Below are positions 10,231 to 18,652 of a stretch of 53,619 bases of DNA, piece by piece. This DNA is from Streptomyces sp. NRRL WC-3626 (GTDB lineage: Bacteria; Actinomycetota; Actinomycetes; Streptomycetales; Streptomycetaceae): assembly GCF_000718785.1 (NCBI RefSeq), contig NZ_JOCA01000034.1, positions 1 to 53,619 on the forward strand, written 5' to 3'. Each line of letters starts with the position of its first letter. The stretch's first letter is position 1. The notes under the pieces are model-generated. The model ran no database searches. It was given only the letters and a program-made list of their open reading frames with translations, and was not told the DNA's origin. Made by a program: the position numbers and the translations under genes.

Positions 10231-10245
10231 ATTGAGTTACGCAAT
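10231..10245. promoter_or_regulatory. Probable MarR operator, ATTGAGTTACGCAAT
   Basis: This 15-nt sequence is a palindrome with one mismatched pair and lies 20 nt before the MarR start codon. It overlaps the region where the -35 (TTGATT at 10228) and -10 (TAAAGT at 10253) of a leaderless promoter would be. The size and AT-rich ends resemble known MarR boxes, so autoregulation is likely. The divergent ligase could also be affected. Confidence 0.5.
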
Positions 10246-10265
10246 GAGATGGTAAAGTGCCCTGC

Positions 10266-10772
10266 ATGTCCGCATCCCCGCTCCCCGACGTCCCCCCCTC
10301 CGCGGAAGTGGCCGAGATCGAACGCGCGCTCCACCGCATCACGTATCTGAGCAGGAGCGCCCGGCAGCACGAGCGGCTGATGGCCCTGGCGGGTGTGCCA
10401 CTGGACCGGGCCGCCGTCGCGCTGCTGCGGCAGATGGCCGACACCGAGCCGATGCGGCCGGGGGAGCTGGCGGCTCGGCTGGGGGTCGAGGCGTCGCATG
10501 TCACGCGTACGGTGCAGCAGTTGCAGAAGTCGGGGCATGTGAGCCGGGTTCCGGACCCGGACGACCGGCGGGCTCAGCGGATCGAGCTGACGGATGCGGG
10601 GCGGGAGGCCATCCGGCGGGTCCGGGAGACGGGGATCCGGGGGATGCAGGTGGCGTTGGCGGACTGGTCGGCGGAGGACCTGCGGCAGCTGGCGGCGCTG
10701 TTCCACCGCATGGTCGACGACTTTCTCGCCCACGCGGCCGACGACGAGACGGAGCCCGCGGGAACCGCGTGA
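10266..10772 (+). CDS. MarR-family transcriptional regulator
   Basis: This 168-aa regulator has the winged helix-turn-helix MRPGELAARLGVEASHVTRTVQQLQKSGHVSR and the wing residues DPDDRRAQRIELT, followed by long C-terminal dimerisation helices. MarR proteins are dimeric repressors released by small phenolic ligands or oxidation; the ligand is unknown here. The ATG at 10266 follows closely on the promoter, so the mRNA is probably leaderless. An in-frame GTG lies 9 nt upstream as an alternative. The palindrome at 10231-10245 is a candidate operator. Confidence 0.9.
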   Translation: MSASPLPDVPPSAEVAEIERALHRITYLSRSARQHERLMALAGVPLDRAAVALLRQMADTEPMRPGELAARLGVEASHVTRTVQQLQKSGHVSRVPDPDDRRAQRIELTDAGREAIRRVRETGIRGMQVALADWSAEDLRQLAALFHRMVDDFLAHAADDETEPAGTA

Positions 10773-10915
10773 GCCGTTCCGCTGTATCGCAGCGTGCGAG
10801 ACATGCCACCCTCCCGGCCCACCCGTGCCGCTGGGTCGCATCGTGCGGGGACGCGGGAGTGGGGTGGGGCTACTGTGCGGTAATGTCGCGCGGCAGGCTA
10901 TTCGGAGGAGGAACC

Positions 10916-11296
10916 GTGTCACGGTCCGAACGTTCGCCCCTGGTGCTTGCCGGGTTGTTGGCCGTCGCGGGGAGCGCGCATTTCGCCGTGCCCCGGCAGT
11001 TCGATCACATCGTGCCGCGCTCCCTGCCCGGGTCGCCCCGCGCCTGGACCTATGCGAGCGGTGCCGTCGAACTCGCGCTCGCCGCCGGGCTCACGCTGCC
11101 CCGGACCCGCAGGGCCGCCGCGCTCGCCTCGGCTGCCTTCTTCGTCGGCGTGTTCCCCGCCAACGTGAAGATGGCCGCCGACTGGCGCCACCGCCCCGCC
11201 CCGCAGAAGGCCGCCGCCCTCGGCCGGCTGCCGCTGCAGATACCGCTGGTGCTGTGGGCGCGCGGCATCGCCAAGGGCGCGGAGGGCCGGTCGTGA
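10916..11296 (+). CDS. DoxX-like small membrane protein
   Basis: This 126-aa protein has about four hydrophobic helices: SPLVLAGLLAVAGSAHF, YASGAVELALAAGLTL, AALASAAFFVGVFPAN and LPLQIPLVLWARGI. The motif AHFAVPRQFDHIVP is typical of DoxX-like proteins related to quinone-linked membrane factors; function unproven. The GTG at 10916 is chosen because GGAGGAGG lies four bases before it. Its stop overlaps the following peroxiredoxin start by 4 nt, suggesting a shared redox role. Confidence 0.75.
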   Translation: MSRSERSPLVLAGLLAVAGSAHFAVPRQFDHIVPRSLPGSPRAWTYASGAVELALAAGLTLPRTRRAAALASAAFFVGVFPANVKMAADWRHRPAPQKAAALGRLPLQIPLVLWARGIAKGAEGRS

Positions 11297-11751
11297 GCGG
11301 GCGCGTGGAGAAGGGCGACACGGTCGAGGACTTCGCCCTCCCGGACGAGACCGGCACCGTGCGCCGGCTGTCGGAGCTGCTCACCGAGGGCACCGTGGTG
11401 CTGTTCTTCTACCCGGCCGCCCTGACCGCCGGCTGCACCGCGCAGGCCTGCCACTTCCGCGACCTCGCCGCCGAGTTCGCCGCCGTCGGCGCCCGGCCGG
11501 TCGGCATCAGCGGCGACGCCGTCGAACGGCAGGCGGAGTTCGCCGGCCGGCACACCCTCGGCATGCCCCTGCTGTCCGACCCCGACGGCACGGTCCGCGA
11601 GCGGTTCGGGGTGAAGCGCGGGATCACCCTGGCGCCGACGAAACGGGCCACGTTCGTCATCGGCCAGGACCGCACCGTCCTGGAGGTCGTCCGCAGCGAG
11701 CTGAGGATGAACGCCCACGCCGACCGGGCGCTGGCGGCGCTGCGCGCGTAG
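11293..11751 (+). CDS. Peroxiredoxin of the Bcp/PrxQ type
   Basis: This 152-aa thiol peroxidase reduces peroxides in the cytoplasm. The active site reads TAGCTAQACHFRD, with peroxidatic Cys48 and resolving Cys53 five residues later, as in Bcp. The catalytic Thr in ALTAGC is present, and the usual Pro is at PAALT. The GTG start overlaps the DoxX stop. Upstream genes are a DoxX-like protein and a MarR regulator, which fits an oxidative-stress unit, although MarR ends 143 nt before the DoxX gene. Confidence 0.88.
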   Translation: MSGRVEKGDTVEDFALPDETGTVRRLSELLTEGTVVLFFYPAALTAGCTAQACHFRDLAAEFAAVGARPVGISGDAVERQAEFAGRHTLGMPLLSDPDGTVRERFGVKRGITLAPTKRATFVIGQDRTVLEVVRSELRMNAHADRALAALRA

Positions 11752-11774
11752 GACACCCGGGCGGACCGGCGTGC

Positions 11775-11803
11775 TTGATACAAGCCCGTAATGGGACGAT
11801 ATT
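11775..11803 (+). promoter_or_regulatory. Promoter for the PAS/SpoIIE protein gene, probably leaderless
   Basis: TTGATA (11775-11780) and GATATT (11798-11803) are separated by 17 nt and match housekeeping boxes well. The start of transcription would be at or next to the ATG at 11810, and no ribosome site is present, so translation is probably leaderless. Confidence 0.5.
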
Positions 11804-11809
11804 GGATAA

Positions 11810-14128
11810 ATGGATGAGGCCTCCGTCGCGGTCATCGTCGATGCTCGCGGCATCGTGACGGGGTGGAGCAGTGGCGCCCGGCTGTTGACCGGTTACCCGG
11901 CCGAGGAGGCCGTAGGCCGGGCCGTACGGTCGTTCCTTGCCGAAGAGACGCCGTCCGGTGCCGTGCCCGTGCCGTCCGGGCCCGTCATGCTGAGTCACCG
12001 CGACGGCCACCACGTGCCGGCCCGGCTGACGGTCCGTATCCTGCTGGGCGCCGGGGGCACCCCGACCGGACACCTGATCACCGCCGAGTCGCCCGACGAG
12101 GCGCGGATCTCGCTGGCCGCGCGGGCGTTCGAGCAGGCATCCCTGGCGATCTCGGTCGTCGACACCGACCAGCGCTACCTCCTGCTCAACGACACAGCCG
12201 GCCGGCTGCTGGGTGAGCCGAAGGAGGACCTCGTCGGACGGTCCTGCCTGGAACCCGTGGACGACGACGAGTACAACCGCGGCCTGGGCCGTCAGCTGCG
12301 TCGGGTCGCCGAGACAGGCGAGTCCCTGCACTACGAGATCCACAACCGGGCACCCTCCCAGTCCCGCGCGCACGCCTGGAACATGGAGATGTGGCCGGTC
12401 ACCGCCCCTTCCGGAGAGTTCGTGGGCACCGCTCTCGCGGCGTACGACAGCACCGCATCGCACCGGGCCCGACGGCGGCTGGCGCTGCTGAACGAAGCCG
12501 CGACCGCCATCGGCACCACCCTGGACGTCGTCCGCACCGCTGAAGAACTCGTGCGGGTCCTGGTGCCGGCGGTCTCCGACTTCGCCGCCGTCGACCTGCT
12601 CGACTGGGTCCTCGACGCCGACGAGCCCTTGCCCCGGGCAGACTCCGGGGTCATGTTGCGCCGGGTGGCGCACGCCTCCACCACCGGGGGCGGTCCCGAG
12701 GCAGTCGTGCGCCTCGGTCAGACGGACTTCTACCCGCCCTACTCCCCGCCCGCGAGGGCACTGCGGGAGCGCAGGGCCGTGCTCGCCCACGTCGGTGAGC
12801 CGGATTTCGACCGCTGGATGGTCGAACGCGGTGCTGTCGCCCTGGCCACGCGTATCCACTCCCTGCTGGCCGTGCCGCTGCGCGCCCGCGGCACCACGCT
12901 CGGCGTCGCGGTCGCCGTGCGCAACGTCCACCCCGAGGGATACGCCGACGACGACGCCGCACTCGCCGAGGAACTCGCCAGCCGCGCCGCCGTCTGTGTC
13001 GACAACGCCCGCCGCTTCGCCCGCGAACGCGCCACCGCACTGGCCCTCCAGCACAGCCTGCTGCCCCAGGACCTGCCCGGACAGGCCGCCGTCGAGGTGG
13101 CCCACCGCTATCTGCCCTCCGCGTCCGCGGCAGGCATCGGCGGCGACTGGTTCGACGTCATCCCGCTGGCCGGCAGCCGGGTCGCCCTGGTCGTCGGGGA
13201 CGTCGTGGGCCACGGCATCCCCTCCACGGCCACCATGGGCCGGCTCTGCACGGCCGTGCGCACCCTCGCCGACGTGGACCTCCCGCCCGACGAACTCCTC
13301 ACCCACCTCGACGACCTGGTCACCCATCTCGCCGCCGGCGACCGCGTGGACGTCGCGGAACTCGGTTCCACCTGCCAGTACGCCGTCTACGACCCGGTCT
13401 CCCGCATGCTGACCGTCGCCTCCGCGGGCCATCCCGCGCCGGCCCTCGTGCTGCCCGACGGGACGTGCCGGCTCATCCGGGTGAACGCGGGGCCGCCGCT
13501 GGGCGTCGGAGGGCTGCCGTTCGAGGCGACGGAGATCCGGCTGCCCGAGGGCTCCGTCGTCGCCCTCTACACCGACGGACTGATCGGGGACCGCGACCGC
13601 GACATCGACCAGGCCACCGACGAGCTGTGCCGCGCCCTGTCGGTGCGCGCCGACTCCCTGGAGTCGCTGTGCGACGGCGTGCTGAAGGACGTACTGCCGT
13701 CGGAGCCGGGTGACGATGTGGCGCTGCTGCTGGCCCGCACGCGGGCGCTGGGCGCGGGCCAGGTCGTCACCACGGACGTGCCGCCCGACCCGGAGGAGGT
13801 GGCGGCCGCCCGGGTGTGGGCCGGGGAGCGGCTGGCCGCGTGGGGGCTGGACGAGATCGCCTTCATCACCGAACTCGTCGTGAGCGAGCTCGTCACCAAC
13901 GCGATCCGCTACGGAGTGCCCCCGATCGAGCTGCGCCTGATCCGCGACCGCACCCTGATCTGCGAGGTCTCCGACGCCAGCTCCACCTCACCGCATCTGC
14001 GCCGCGCCCACGCCTTCGACGAGGGCGGCCGCGGCCTGCTCCTGGTGGCCCAGCTCACCCAGCGCTGGGGCAGCCGCCAGACCGACCGGGGCAAGACGAT
14101 CTGGGCGGAGCAGCCCCTGCCGGCCTGA
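11810..14128 (+). CDS. PAS-PAS-GAF-SpoIIE phosphatase-HATPase regulator
   Basis: This 772-aa cytoplasmic signalling protein has two PAS modules (about 1-95 and 105-220), a GAF domain (about 225-400), a PP2C-type SpoIIE phosphatase (about 420-640) and a C-terminal RsbW-like HATPase (about 650-770). Key residues seen are GDWFDV near 444 and GDVVGHG near 463 (metal site), ALYTDGLIGDRD, and the ATP N-box ELVTNAIRYG near 697. Such proteins dephosphorylate anti-anti-sigma factors and may also bind a sigma factor or phosphorylate partners. No partner gene lies next to it. An ATG start with no ribosome site follows a good promoter. Confidence 0.92.
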   Translation: MDEASVAVIVDARGIVTGWSSGARLLTGYPAEEAVGRAVRSFLAEETPSGAVPVPSGPVMLSHRDGHHVPARLTVRILLGAGGTPTGHLITAESPDEARISLAARAFEQASLAISVVDTDQRYLLLNDTAGRLLGEPKEDLVGRSCLEPVDDDEYNRGLGRQLRRVAETGESLHYEIHNRAPSQSRAHAWNMEMWPVTAPSGEFVGTALAAYDSTASHRARRRLALLNEAATAIGTTLDVVRTAEELVRVLVPAVSDFAAVDLLDWVLDADEPLPRADSGVMLRRVAHASTTGGGPEAVVRLGQTDFYPPYSPPARALRERRAVLAHVGEPDFDRWMVERGAVALATRIHSLLAVPLRARGTTLGVAVAVRNVHPEGYADDDAALAEELASRAAVCVDNARRFARERATALALQHSLLPQDLPGQAAVEVAHRYLPSASAAGIGGDWFDVIPLAGSRVALVVGDVVGHGIPSTATMGRLCTAVRTLADVDLPPDELLTHLDDLVTHLAAGDRVDVAELGSTCQYAVYDPVSRMLTVASAGHPAPALVLPDGTCRLIRVNAGPPLGVGGLPFEATEIRLPEGSVVALYTDGLIGDRDRDIDQATDELCRALSVRADSLESLCDGVLKDVLPSEPGDDVALLLARTRALGAGQVVTTDVPPDPEEVAAARVWAGERLAAWGLDEIAFITELVVSELVTNAIRYGVPPIELRLIRDRTLICEVSDASSTSPHLRRAHAFDEGGRGLLLVAQLTQRWGSRQTDRGKTIWAEQPLPA

Positions 14129-14203
14129 CGCCCGCCTCCTGCGCCGCCCCTCCCGGCCGCCCGGGGCGCGGACCGAGCGGACCCCATGGATCCGCGCGAC
14201 GGA

Positions 14204-14222
14204 GCGGGGCTCCGCGCCCCGC
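14204..14222. terminator. Hairpin between convergent genes
   Basis: GCGGGG (14204-14209) pairs with CCCCGC (14217-14222) around a 7-nt loop in the 214-nt gap between the SpoIIE gene and the aldo/keto reductase gene. It could terminate both. No U-tract follows, as is usual in Streptomyces. Confidence 0.4.
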
Positions 14223-14342
14223 CGCCCCGGGGCTTACCGGTCCGTTCGAAGCCCCGCTCGCCGTGGTGGTCCCGCGACCGCTCCCGTCCGCCCGCCGTCC
14301 CGCTCCCTCCGTGCGCGGGGCACCGGGGACCCGGCGGGGCGG

Positions 14343-15173
14343 TCAGAACTCCTCGTGGACCTCCGGGTCCCCGCCGATGCGCCGGTGTGCCCGGTCGGCG
14401 ATGGTGCGCATCTGCGCGGCGTCCAGTTCGAAGCCGAAGACGTCGAGGTTCGACCGCTGCCGGCCCGGATCGGACGACTTCGGCACCGGGAGCGCGCCCA
14501 GCTGGATGTGCCAGCGCAGTACCGCCTGGGCCGGGGTCACCCCGTGCGCCTCCGCGACGGCGGCCACCGCCAGGTCGTCCAGCAGCGTCGAGCCGCGGCC
14601 GAGCGGGCTCCAGCTCTCGATGAGCACCCCCTTGTCCTCGTGGTGGGCGCGCAGCTCCTCCTGCGGGAAGAACGGGTGCAGCTCGACCTGGTTGACCGAG
14701 GGCAGCACCCCGGTCTCCTTCTCCAGCCGCTCGATGTGCGCGGGCGTGAAGTTGGAGACGCCGATGGACCGTACGAGACCGTCCTCCCGCAGTTTGATCA
14801 TGGCCTTCCAGGAGTCGGCGTACTTGCCGACGCGGGGCAGCGGCCAGTGGATGAGATACAGGTCGACGTAGTCCAGGCCGAGCCGGGCGCGGGACTCCTC
14901 GAAGGAGGCGAGGGTCTCCTCGTAGCCGTGGTGCCGGCCCGGGAGCTTCGTCGTCACGACGATCTCCTCGCGCGGGACACCGGTCCTGGCCACGGCACGG
15001 CCGACACCGGTCTCGTTGCGGTAGTTGGCCGCCGTGTCGACGAGCCGGTAGCCCATCTCCAGGGCCTCGGCCACCGAGCGCTCCGCCTCGGCGTCGTCCA
15101 TCGGCCAGGTGCCCAGGCCCAGGGCGGGGATCGTGGTGCCGTCGTTGAGGGTGTGGCTCGGGATGCCGCTCAC
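14343..15173 (-). CDS. Aldo/keto reductase
   Basis: This 276-aa NADPH-dependent reductase has the complete AKR tetrad: D46 and Y51 in LVDTAANYRNE, K76 in VVTTKLPG and H109 in LYLIHWP. The cofactor motif GLVRSIGVSNF and the C-terminal PVPKSSDPGRQRSN are present. This type is close to 2,5-diketo-gluconate reductases and prostaglandin-F synthases; the true substrate is unknown. The GTG at 15173 follows GGGAAGG. It is divergent from the TauD-like gene 113 nt away. Confidence 0.92.
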   Translation of the reverse strand: MSGIPSHTLNDGTTIPALGLGTWPMDDAEAERSVAEALEMGYRLVDTAANYRNETGVGRAVARTGVPREEIVVTTKLPGRHHGYEETLASFEESRARLGLDYVDLYLIHWPLPRVGKYADSWKAMIKLREDGLVRSIGVSNFTPAHIERLEKETGVLPSVNQVELHPFFPQEELRAHHEDKGVLIESWSPLGRGSTLLDDLAVAAVAEAHGVTPAQAVLRWHIQLGALPVPKSSDPGRQRSNLDVFGFELDAAQMRTIADRAHRRIGGDPEVHEEF

Positions 15174-15286
15174 CGGAATGCCTTCCCGTCGGGGGGTGTC
15201 GTCCTCCCAGAGTCGGTGACGAGGGGGTCAATGATCAACCGGGCGGGTACGGAAGCGGGGGGACCGACCGACCAATTGGGGAGCGC

Positions 15287-16240
15287 ATGCCGACGGACAG
15301 GAACAGCACGACACCGGACGTACGCCCGGTCGCCGGGCACATAGGCGCCGAGATCCACGGGGTCGACCTCGCCGGTGACCTCGACGAGACGGTGATCGCC
15401 CGGATCCGGGCGGCGGTACTGCGCTGGAAGGTGGTGTTCTTCCGCGGTCAGCGCCTCGACCACGCCGGCCATGTCGCGCTGGCCCGCCGGTTCGGCGAAC
15501 CCGTCGTACTGCCCCGGCGCGGAAAGGCCTCCCCGCCGGACTTCCCCGAGATCGAGACCACGGCCGACCGGCTGGAACTCGGCGGACGGTTCGGCATGGA
15601 GCACGACGAGTGGCTGCGGCGCCGCCGCCACACCCTGCTGCGCGGCTGGCACTGCGACCACGGCGCCCGCGTCGACCCGCCCGCCGCGACAATCCTGCGC
15701 GCCGAGACCGTCCCGCCGTACGGCGGCGACACCACCTGGGCCAATCTGGCCGCCGCGTACGCCGGACTGTCCGCCCCGGTGCGGGCGTTCGCCGACGGGC
15801 TGCGTGCCGAGCACCGGCTCGGTGTCGGCTACCAGCCGCGCTCCGGCGACGACGCCTATGTGCGCCATCTGCTGGACCACCAGACCGCCTCCGAGCACCC
15901 CCTGGTCCGCGTCCACCCGGAGACGGGGGAGAGGGTGCTGTTCGTCAACGGCTACTACGTCGAGCAGATCAGCGGCCTGTCCCGCCCCGAGAGCGCGGCC
16001 GTCCTGGAGATGCTCCTCGAGCAGGCCACCCGGCCCGAGTACACCGTGCGGTTCCGCTGGGAGCCGGGCAGTGTCGCCTTCTGGGACAACCGGGCCACCA
16101 TCCACCTGGCCCCCGGCGACACCGCGCACCTCGACCACCCGCGCACCATGCACCGGGTGATGCTCGCCGGGGACGTCCCGGCCGGTGTGGACGGCCGGCC
16201 GTCCACACCGCTCACCGGCACCGCGCCGGGCCGCTGGTAG
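15287..16240 (+). CDS. TauD/TfdA-family Fe(II)/2-oxoglutarate dioxygenase
   Basis: This 317-aa enzyme has the facial triad H122 and D124 in GWHCDHG and H273 in WDNRATIHLA, with Arg286/Arg290 (PRTMHRVML) placed to bind 2-oxoglutarate. It begins with GHIGAEIHGVDLAG, the classic TauD N-terminus. The family hydroxylates sulfonates, aryloxyacids, amino acids or secondary metabolites. The substrate cannot be told here, and no sulfonate transporter is adjacent. The last 60 bases of the coding sequence contain a perfect 28-nt palindrome at 16183-16210. It ends 1 nt from the convergent phosphoesterase stop. Confidence 0.88.
   Translation: MPTDRNSTTPDVRPVAGHIGAEIHGVDLAGDLDETVIARIRAAVLRWKVVFFRGQRLDHAGHVALARRFGEPVVLPRRGKASPPDFPEIETTADRLELGGRFGMEHDEWLRRRRHTLLRGWHCDHGARVDPPAATILRAETVPPYGGDTTWANLAAAYAGLSAPVRAFADGLRAEHRLGVGYQPRSGDDAYVRHLLDHQTASEHPLVRVHPETGERVLFVNGYYVEQISGLSRPESAAVLEMLLEQATRPEYTVRFRWEPGSVAFWDNRATIHLAPGDTAHLDHPRTMHRVMLAGDVPAGVDGRPSTPLTGTAPGRW
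16183..16210. repeat. Perfect 28-nt palindrome at the end of the dioxygenase gene
   Basis: The left arm is CGGTGTGGACGGCC (16183-16196) and its exact reverse complement follows with no spacer. It lies 30 nt before the stop of the dioxygenase gene and 32 nt beyond the stop of the convergent phosphoesterase, so its RNA could fold as a terminator-like hairpin for either transcript while remaining coding. Confidence 0.7.
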
Positions 16241-16241
16241 C

Positions 16242-17747
16242 TCACCTCAGGGGGATGGTCACCTCGTCCTCGACCGGCGGGTCGATCTCCTGCGCGCGCA
16301 GACCGGTGGCCGCGTGGCAGCGCAGCCGGACCGCGTCCGGGCTCACGTCCAGCCGCAGGAAGCACTTGAAGAACGGCGGGCTGTAGGTGGCCGAACCCGG
16401 CGAGAACAGCGACGCGTACGCCTTGCGCACCGGCAGCCGCAGCCGCCTGCCCCGGTCGGGCCGGCGGCCGGTGCCGAGCAGCCCGGCGACCAGCCGCATC
16501 CGGCGGGTGACCCGGGGCGGCGCGCCCGGCGTGCGGGTGGGTCCGATGCCGAGGCGTTCGGCGATCACGGCCATCGCCTCGGCCTCGGTGAGGGAGAAGA
16601 AGCGGCGCAGCCGCAGCCGGCGCCCGTAGAGCGCGCTGTAGAAGGCCAGGGAGTCGCCGCGCAGCGGATAGCAGCGGAAGTCCCGCTCCGTGACGCCGGC
16701 GACGTCCACCCGGGGGATGGTGTGCGTGGCGTGCGTGAACGCCCCGCCGCCGCCCGCCACCACGTACTGCAGGATGCGCCCGTCGTCGAGGCGCACCGGG
16801 TAGCGCTGGTAGTTGTGGATGTCGCCGCCGATCGCCGCCACGTAGTGGTGCGCGGGGTCGCGGACGATGTCGTCGACGGTGCCGCCGCCCTCGATCGGGC
16901 ACGGGTGGTGCGCGCCGTCCACGTACAGGGGCGAGCCCGTGACGAGGATCTTCGGGCGCGGCCCACGGGAGACCTCCCGCAGCCACGCGCCCTGTTCGGC
17001 GTCGAGCGTGCCCAGCAGCCCCGTGTCGATGCCGACGATCCGTACCGGCCCGGCGTCGACGGCCCAGTACGGCCCCGGCTGCACGGCCTGCTGCCCGGGC
17101 GCGGACCGCAGCTTGCGTGCCTCGTCCAGGCGCCCGCCGTCCCCGGCGCGCGGCCGGTGCCACAGCAGGGAGCGCAGCCAGGCGCGGGTGAGGGGGCGCG
17201 GCCGGGGCGCGGGCGGCAGCGGCGGGGCGTCGTCGCAGAAGACCCGCATGAAGGCGCCGAGGTCCTCGTACCAGTCGTGGTTGCCCGGTATCGCGTAGAT
17301 CGGGGCCGGGTAGTCCCGGTACGGGCGGAAGAACTTGGCGTCGTAGTCGTCGGCGCCGCCCACCGGGTAGATCACGTCGCTGGCCAGCACGGCGAAGGCG
17401 GTGTCCCGACCCGCCTCCAGCAGCCCCGGCACCACCGCGTACTGCGGCTCGCCGCCCTCGCCCGTGTCACCGATCACCAGGAACGAGAACCGGTCGGGAT
17501 CGTCGCGCCGGATCACCTTGTCCGCGGGCGCTCCGGCCGCCTCCCGCCGGGCCACCCAGCGGCTGCGGGTGCCGCCCGTGGGGTCGCCGAACCAGGAGGC
17601 CAGCACCCCGTTGCGGGCGGCCCACAGCATGCGCGGGTCGAGCCAGGAGATCTTCTCGACGTCGTTCGGCATCAGCCGCCGGTACGCACCGCGTTCAGCG
17701 GCGCCCCAGCCGGCGCCTGCGGCGGTGTCACGTGAGGATTCGGGCAC
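16242..17747 (-). CDS. Calcineurin-like metallophosphoesterase
   Basis: This 501-aa protein has the dinuclear metal motifs VIGDTGEGG, ASDVIYP, PGNHDWYED and IGGDIHNYQRYP, in order. The second motif is normally GDVIYP, and here Gly is replaced by Ser while the metal Asp stays. The C-terminal half is extra and includes RKAYASLFSPGSATYSP. No signal peptide is seen, so it is likely cytoplasmic or peripheral. The GTG at 17747 matches the usual N-terminus; ATG at 17672 (MPNDVEK) is an alternative. Substrate unknown. Confidence 0.85.
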   Translation of the reverse strand: MPESSRDTAAGAGWGAAERGAYRRLMPNDVEKISWLDPRMLWAARNGVLASWFGDPTGGTRSRWVARREAAGAPADKVIRRDDPDRFSFLVIGDTGEGGEPQYAVVPGLLEAGRDTAFAVLASDVIYPVGGADDYDAKFFRPYRDYPAPIYAIPGNHDWYEDLGAFMRVFCDDAPPLPPAPRPRPLTRAWLRSLLWHRPRAGDGGRLDEARKLRSAPGQQAVQPGPYWAVDAGPVRIVGIDTGLLGTLDAEQGAWLREVSRGPRPKILVTGSPLYVDGAHHPCPIEGGGTVDDIVRDPAHHYVAAIGGDIHNYQRYPVRLDDGRILQYVVAGGGGAFTHATHTIPRVDVAGVTERDFRCYPLRGDSLAFYSALYGRRLRLRRFFSLTEAEAMAVIAERLGIGPTRTPGAPPRVTRRMRLVAGLLGTGRRPDRGRRLRLPVRKAYASLFSPGSATYSPPFFKCFLRLDVSPDAVRLRCHAATGLRAQEIDPPVEDEVTIPLR

Positions 17748-17835
17748 CGGTGCACGGTAACAACCGGGCGGCGCGCGGCCGCAGAGCGGGGTGCCGGCGA
17801 ATCCCCGCCGTACGGCCTTGAGTTGGGGGTGCCGG

Positions 17836-18591
17836 TCAGAAGGTGCGCGCCAACAGGTCCAGCAGCGCCGCCCAGTGACGCTCGTCCGCCTCCTTGTCGT
17901 ACGCGGCCGTGTCGGACTGGGTGTAGCCGTGCCCCGCCCCCGGATACACCTCGCAGCGGTGCCGTACACCCGCCTCGGTCAGCGCCCGCTCCAGCCGCTC
18001 GATCTGCTCCTGCGGCAGCGAGTGGTCCCGGTCGGCGTGGCCGAAGTACACCTCGGCGGTGATCCGTCCGGCCACCAGGTGCGGGCTGTCCGGGGTGTCC
18101 GTCGCCAGCCGGCCCCCGTGGAACCCGGCCGCGGCCGCCACCCGCTGTGGGTAGGTCCCGGCGGTGCGCAGGGAGAGGGCCGCGCCCATGCAGTAACCGG
18201 TCACGGCCACCGGCCCGTCCGCCACCGCCGGGCACGCCGCCAGCCGGCGCAGATACGCGTCGGCGTCCCGCATCGCCCGCTCCGGCGTCAGCTGCCGCAT
18301 GACCGGCCGCAGCCGCTCGAAGATCTCCGGCCGCGACCCCGGGTCGATGAACGCGGGCAGTTCGACCACCGGGGCGCGCCCGTGCCGGTAGAACAGGTTC
18401 GGCACCAGGACCGCGTAACCGGCCCCGGCCAGCCGGTCCGCCATCTCCCGAAGCCGCGGCCGCAGTCCGAAGGCGTCCATGTAGAACAGCACCCCCGGCC
18501 GGGGACCCCCGTCGGCGGGATGCGCCAGATACGCGTCGGCGGTGCCCTCCCCGGTGGGGATGTCGACGGTCGTTCCCTGTACGGCGGTCAT
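17836..18591 (-). CDS. Dienelactone hydrolase family protein
   Basis: This is a 251-aa alpha/beta hydrolase. The nucleophile is Cys134 in GYCMGAAL, the acid lies at HADRDH (187-189) and the base is His221 in GAGHGY, so the Cys-Asp-His triad is intact. The N-terminus (MTAVQGTTVDIPTGEG) is right for this family, and GAGAGG precedes the ATG. True dienelactone hydrolases act in aromatic degradation; many actinobacterial relatives have unknown ester substrates, and no catabolic genes are nearby. Confidence 0.88.
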   Translation of the reverse strand: MTAVQGTTVDIPTGEGTADAYLAHPADGGPRPGVLFYMDAFGLRPRLREMADRLAGAGYAVLVPNLFYRHGRAPVVELPAFIDPGSRPEIFERLRPVMRQLTPERAMRDADAYLRRLAACPAVADGPVAVTGYCMGAALSLRTAGTYPQRVAAAAGFHGGRLATDTPDSPHLVAGRITAEVYFGHADRDHSLPQEQIERLERALTEAGVRHRCEVYPGAGHGYTQSDTAAYDKEADERHWAALLDLLARTF

Positions 18592-18652
18592 GGCGGCGCT
18601 GCCTCTCGACGGGGTGGGGATCATCCCCATCCTCACACGGCCGCCGGTGCCC

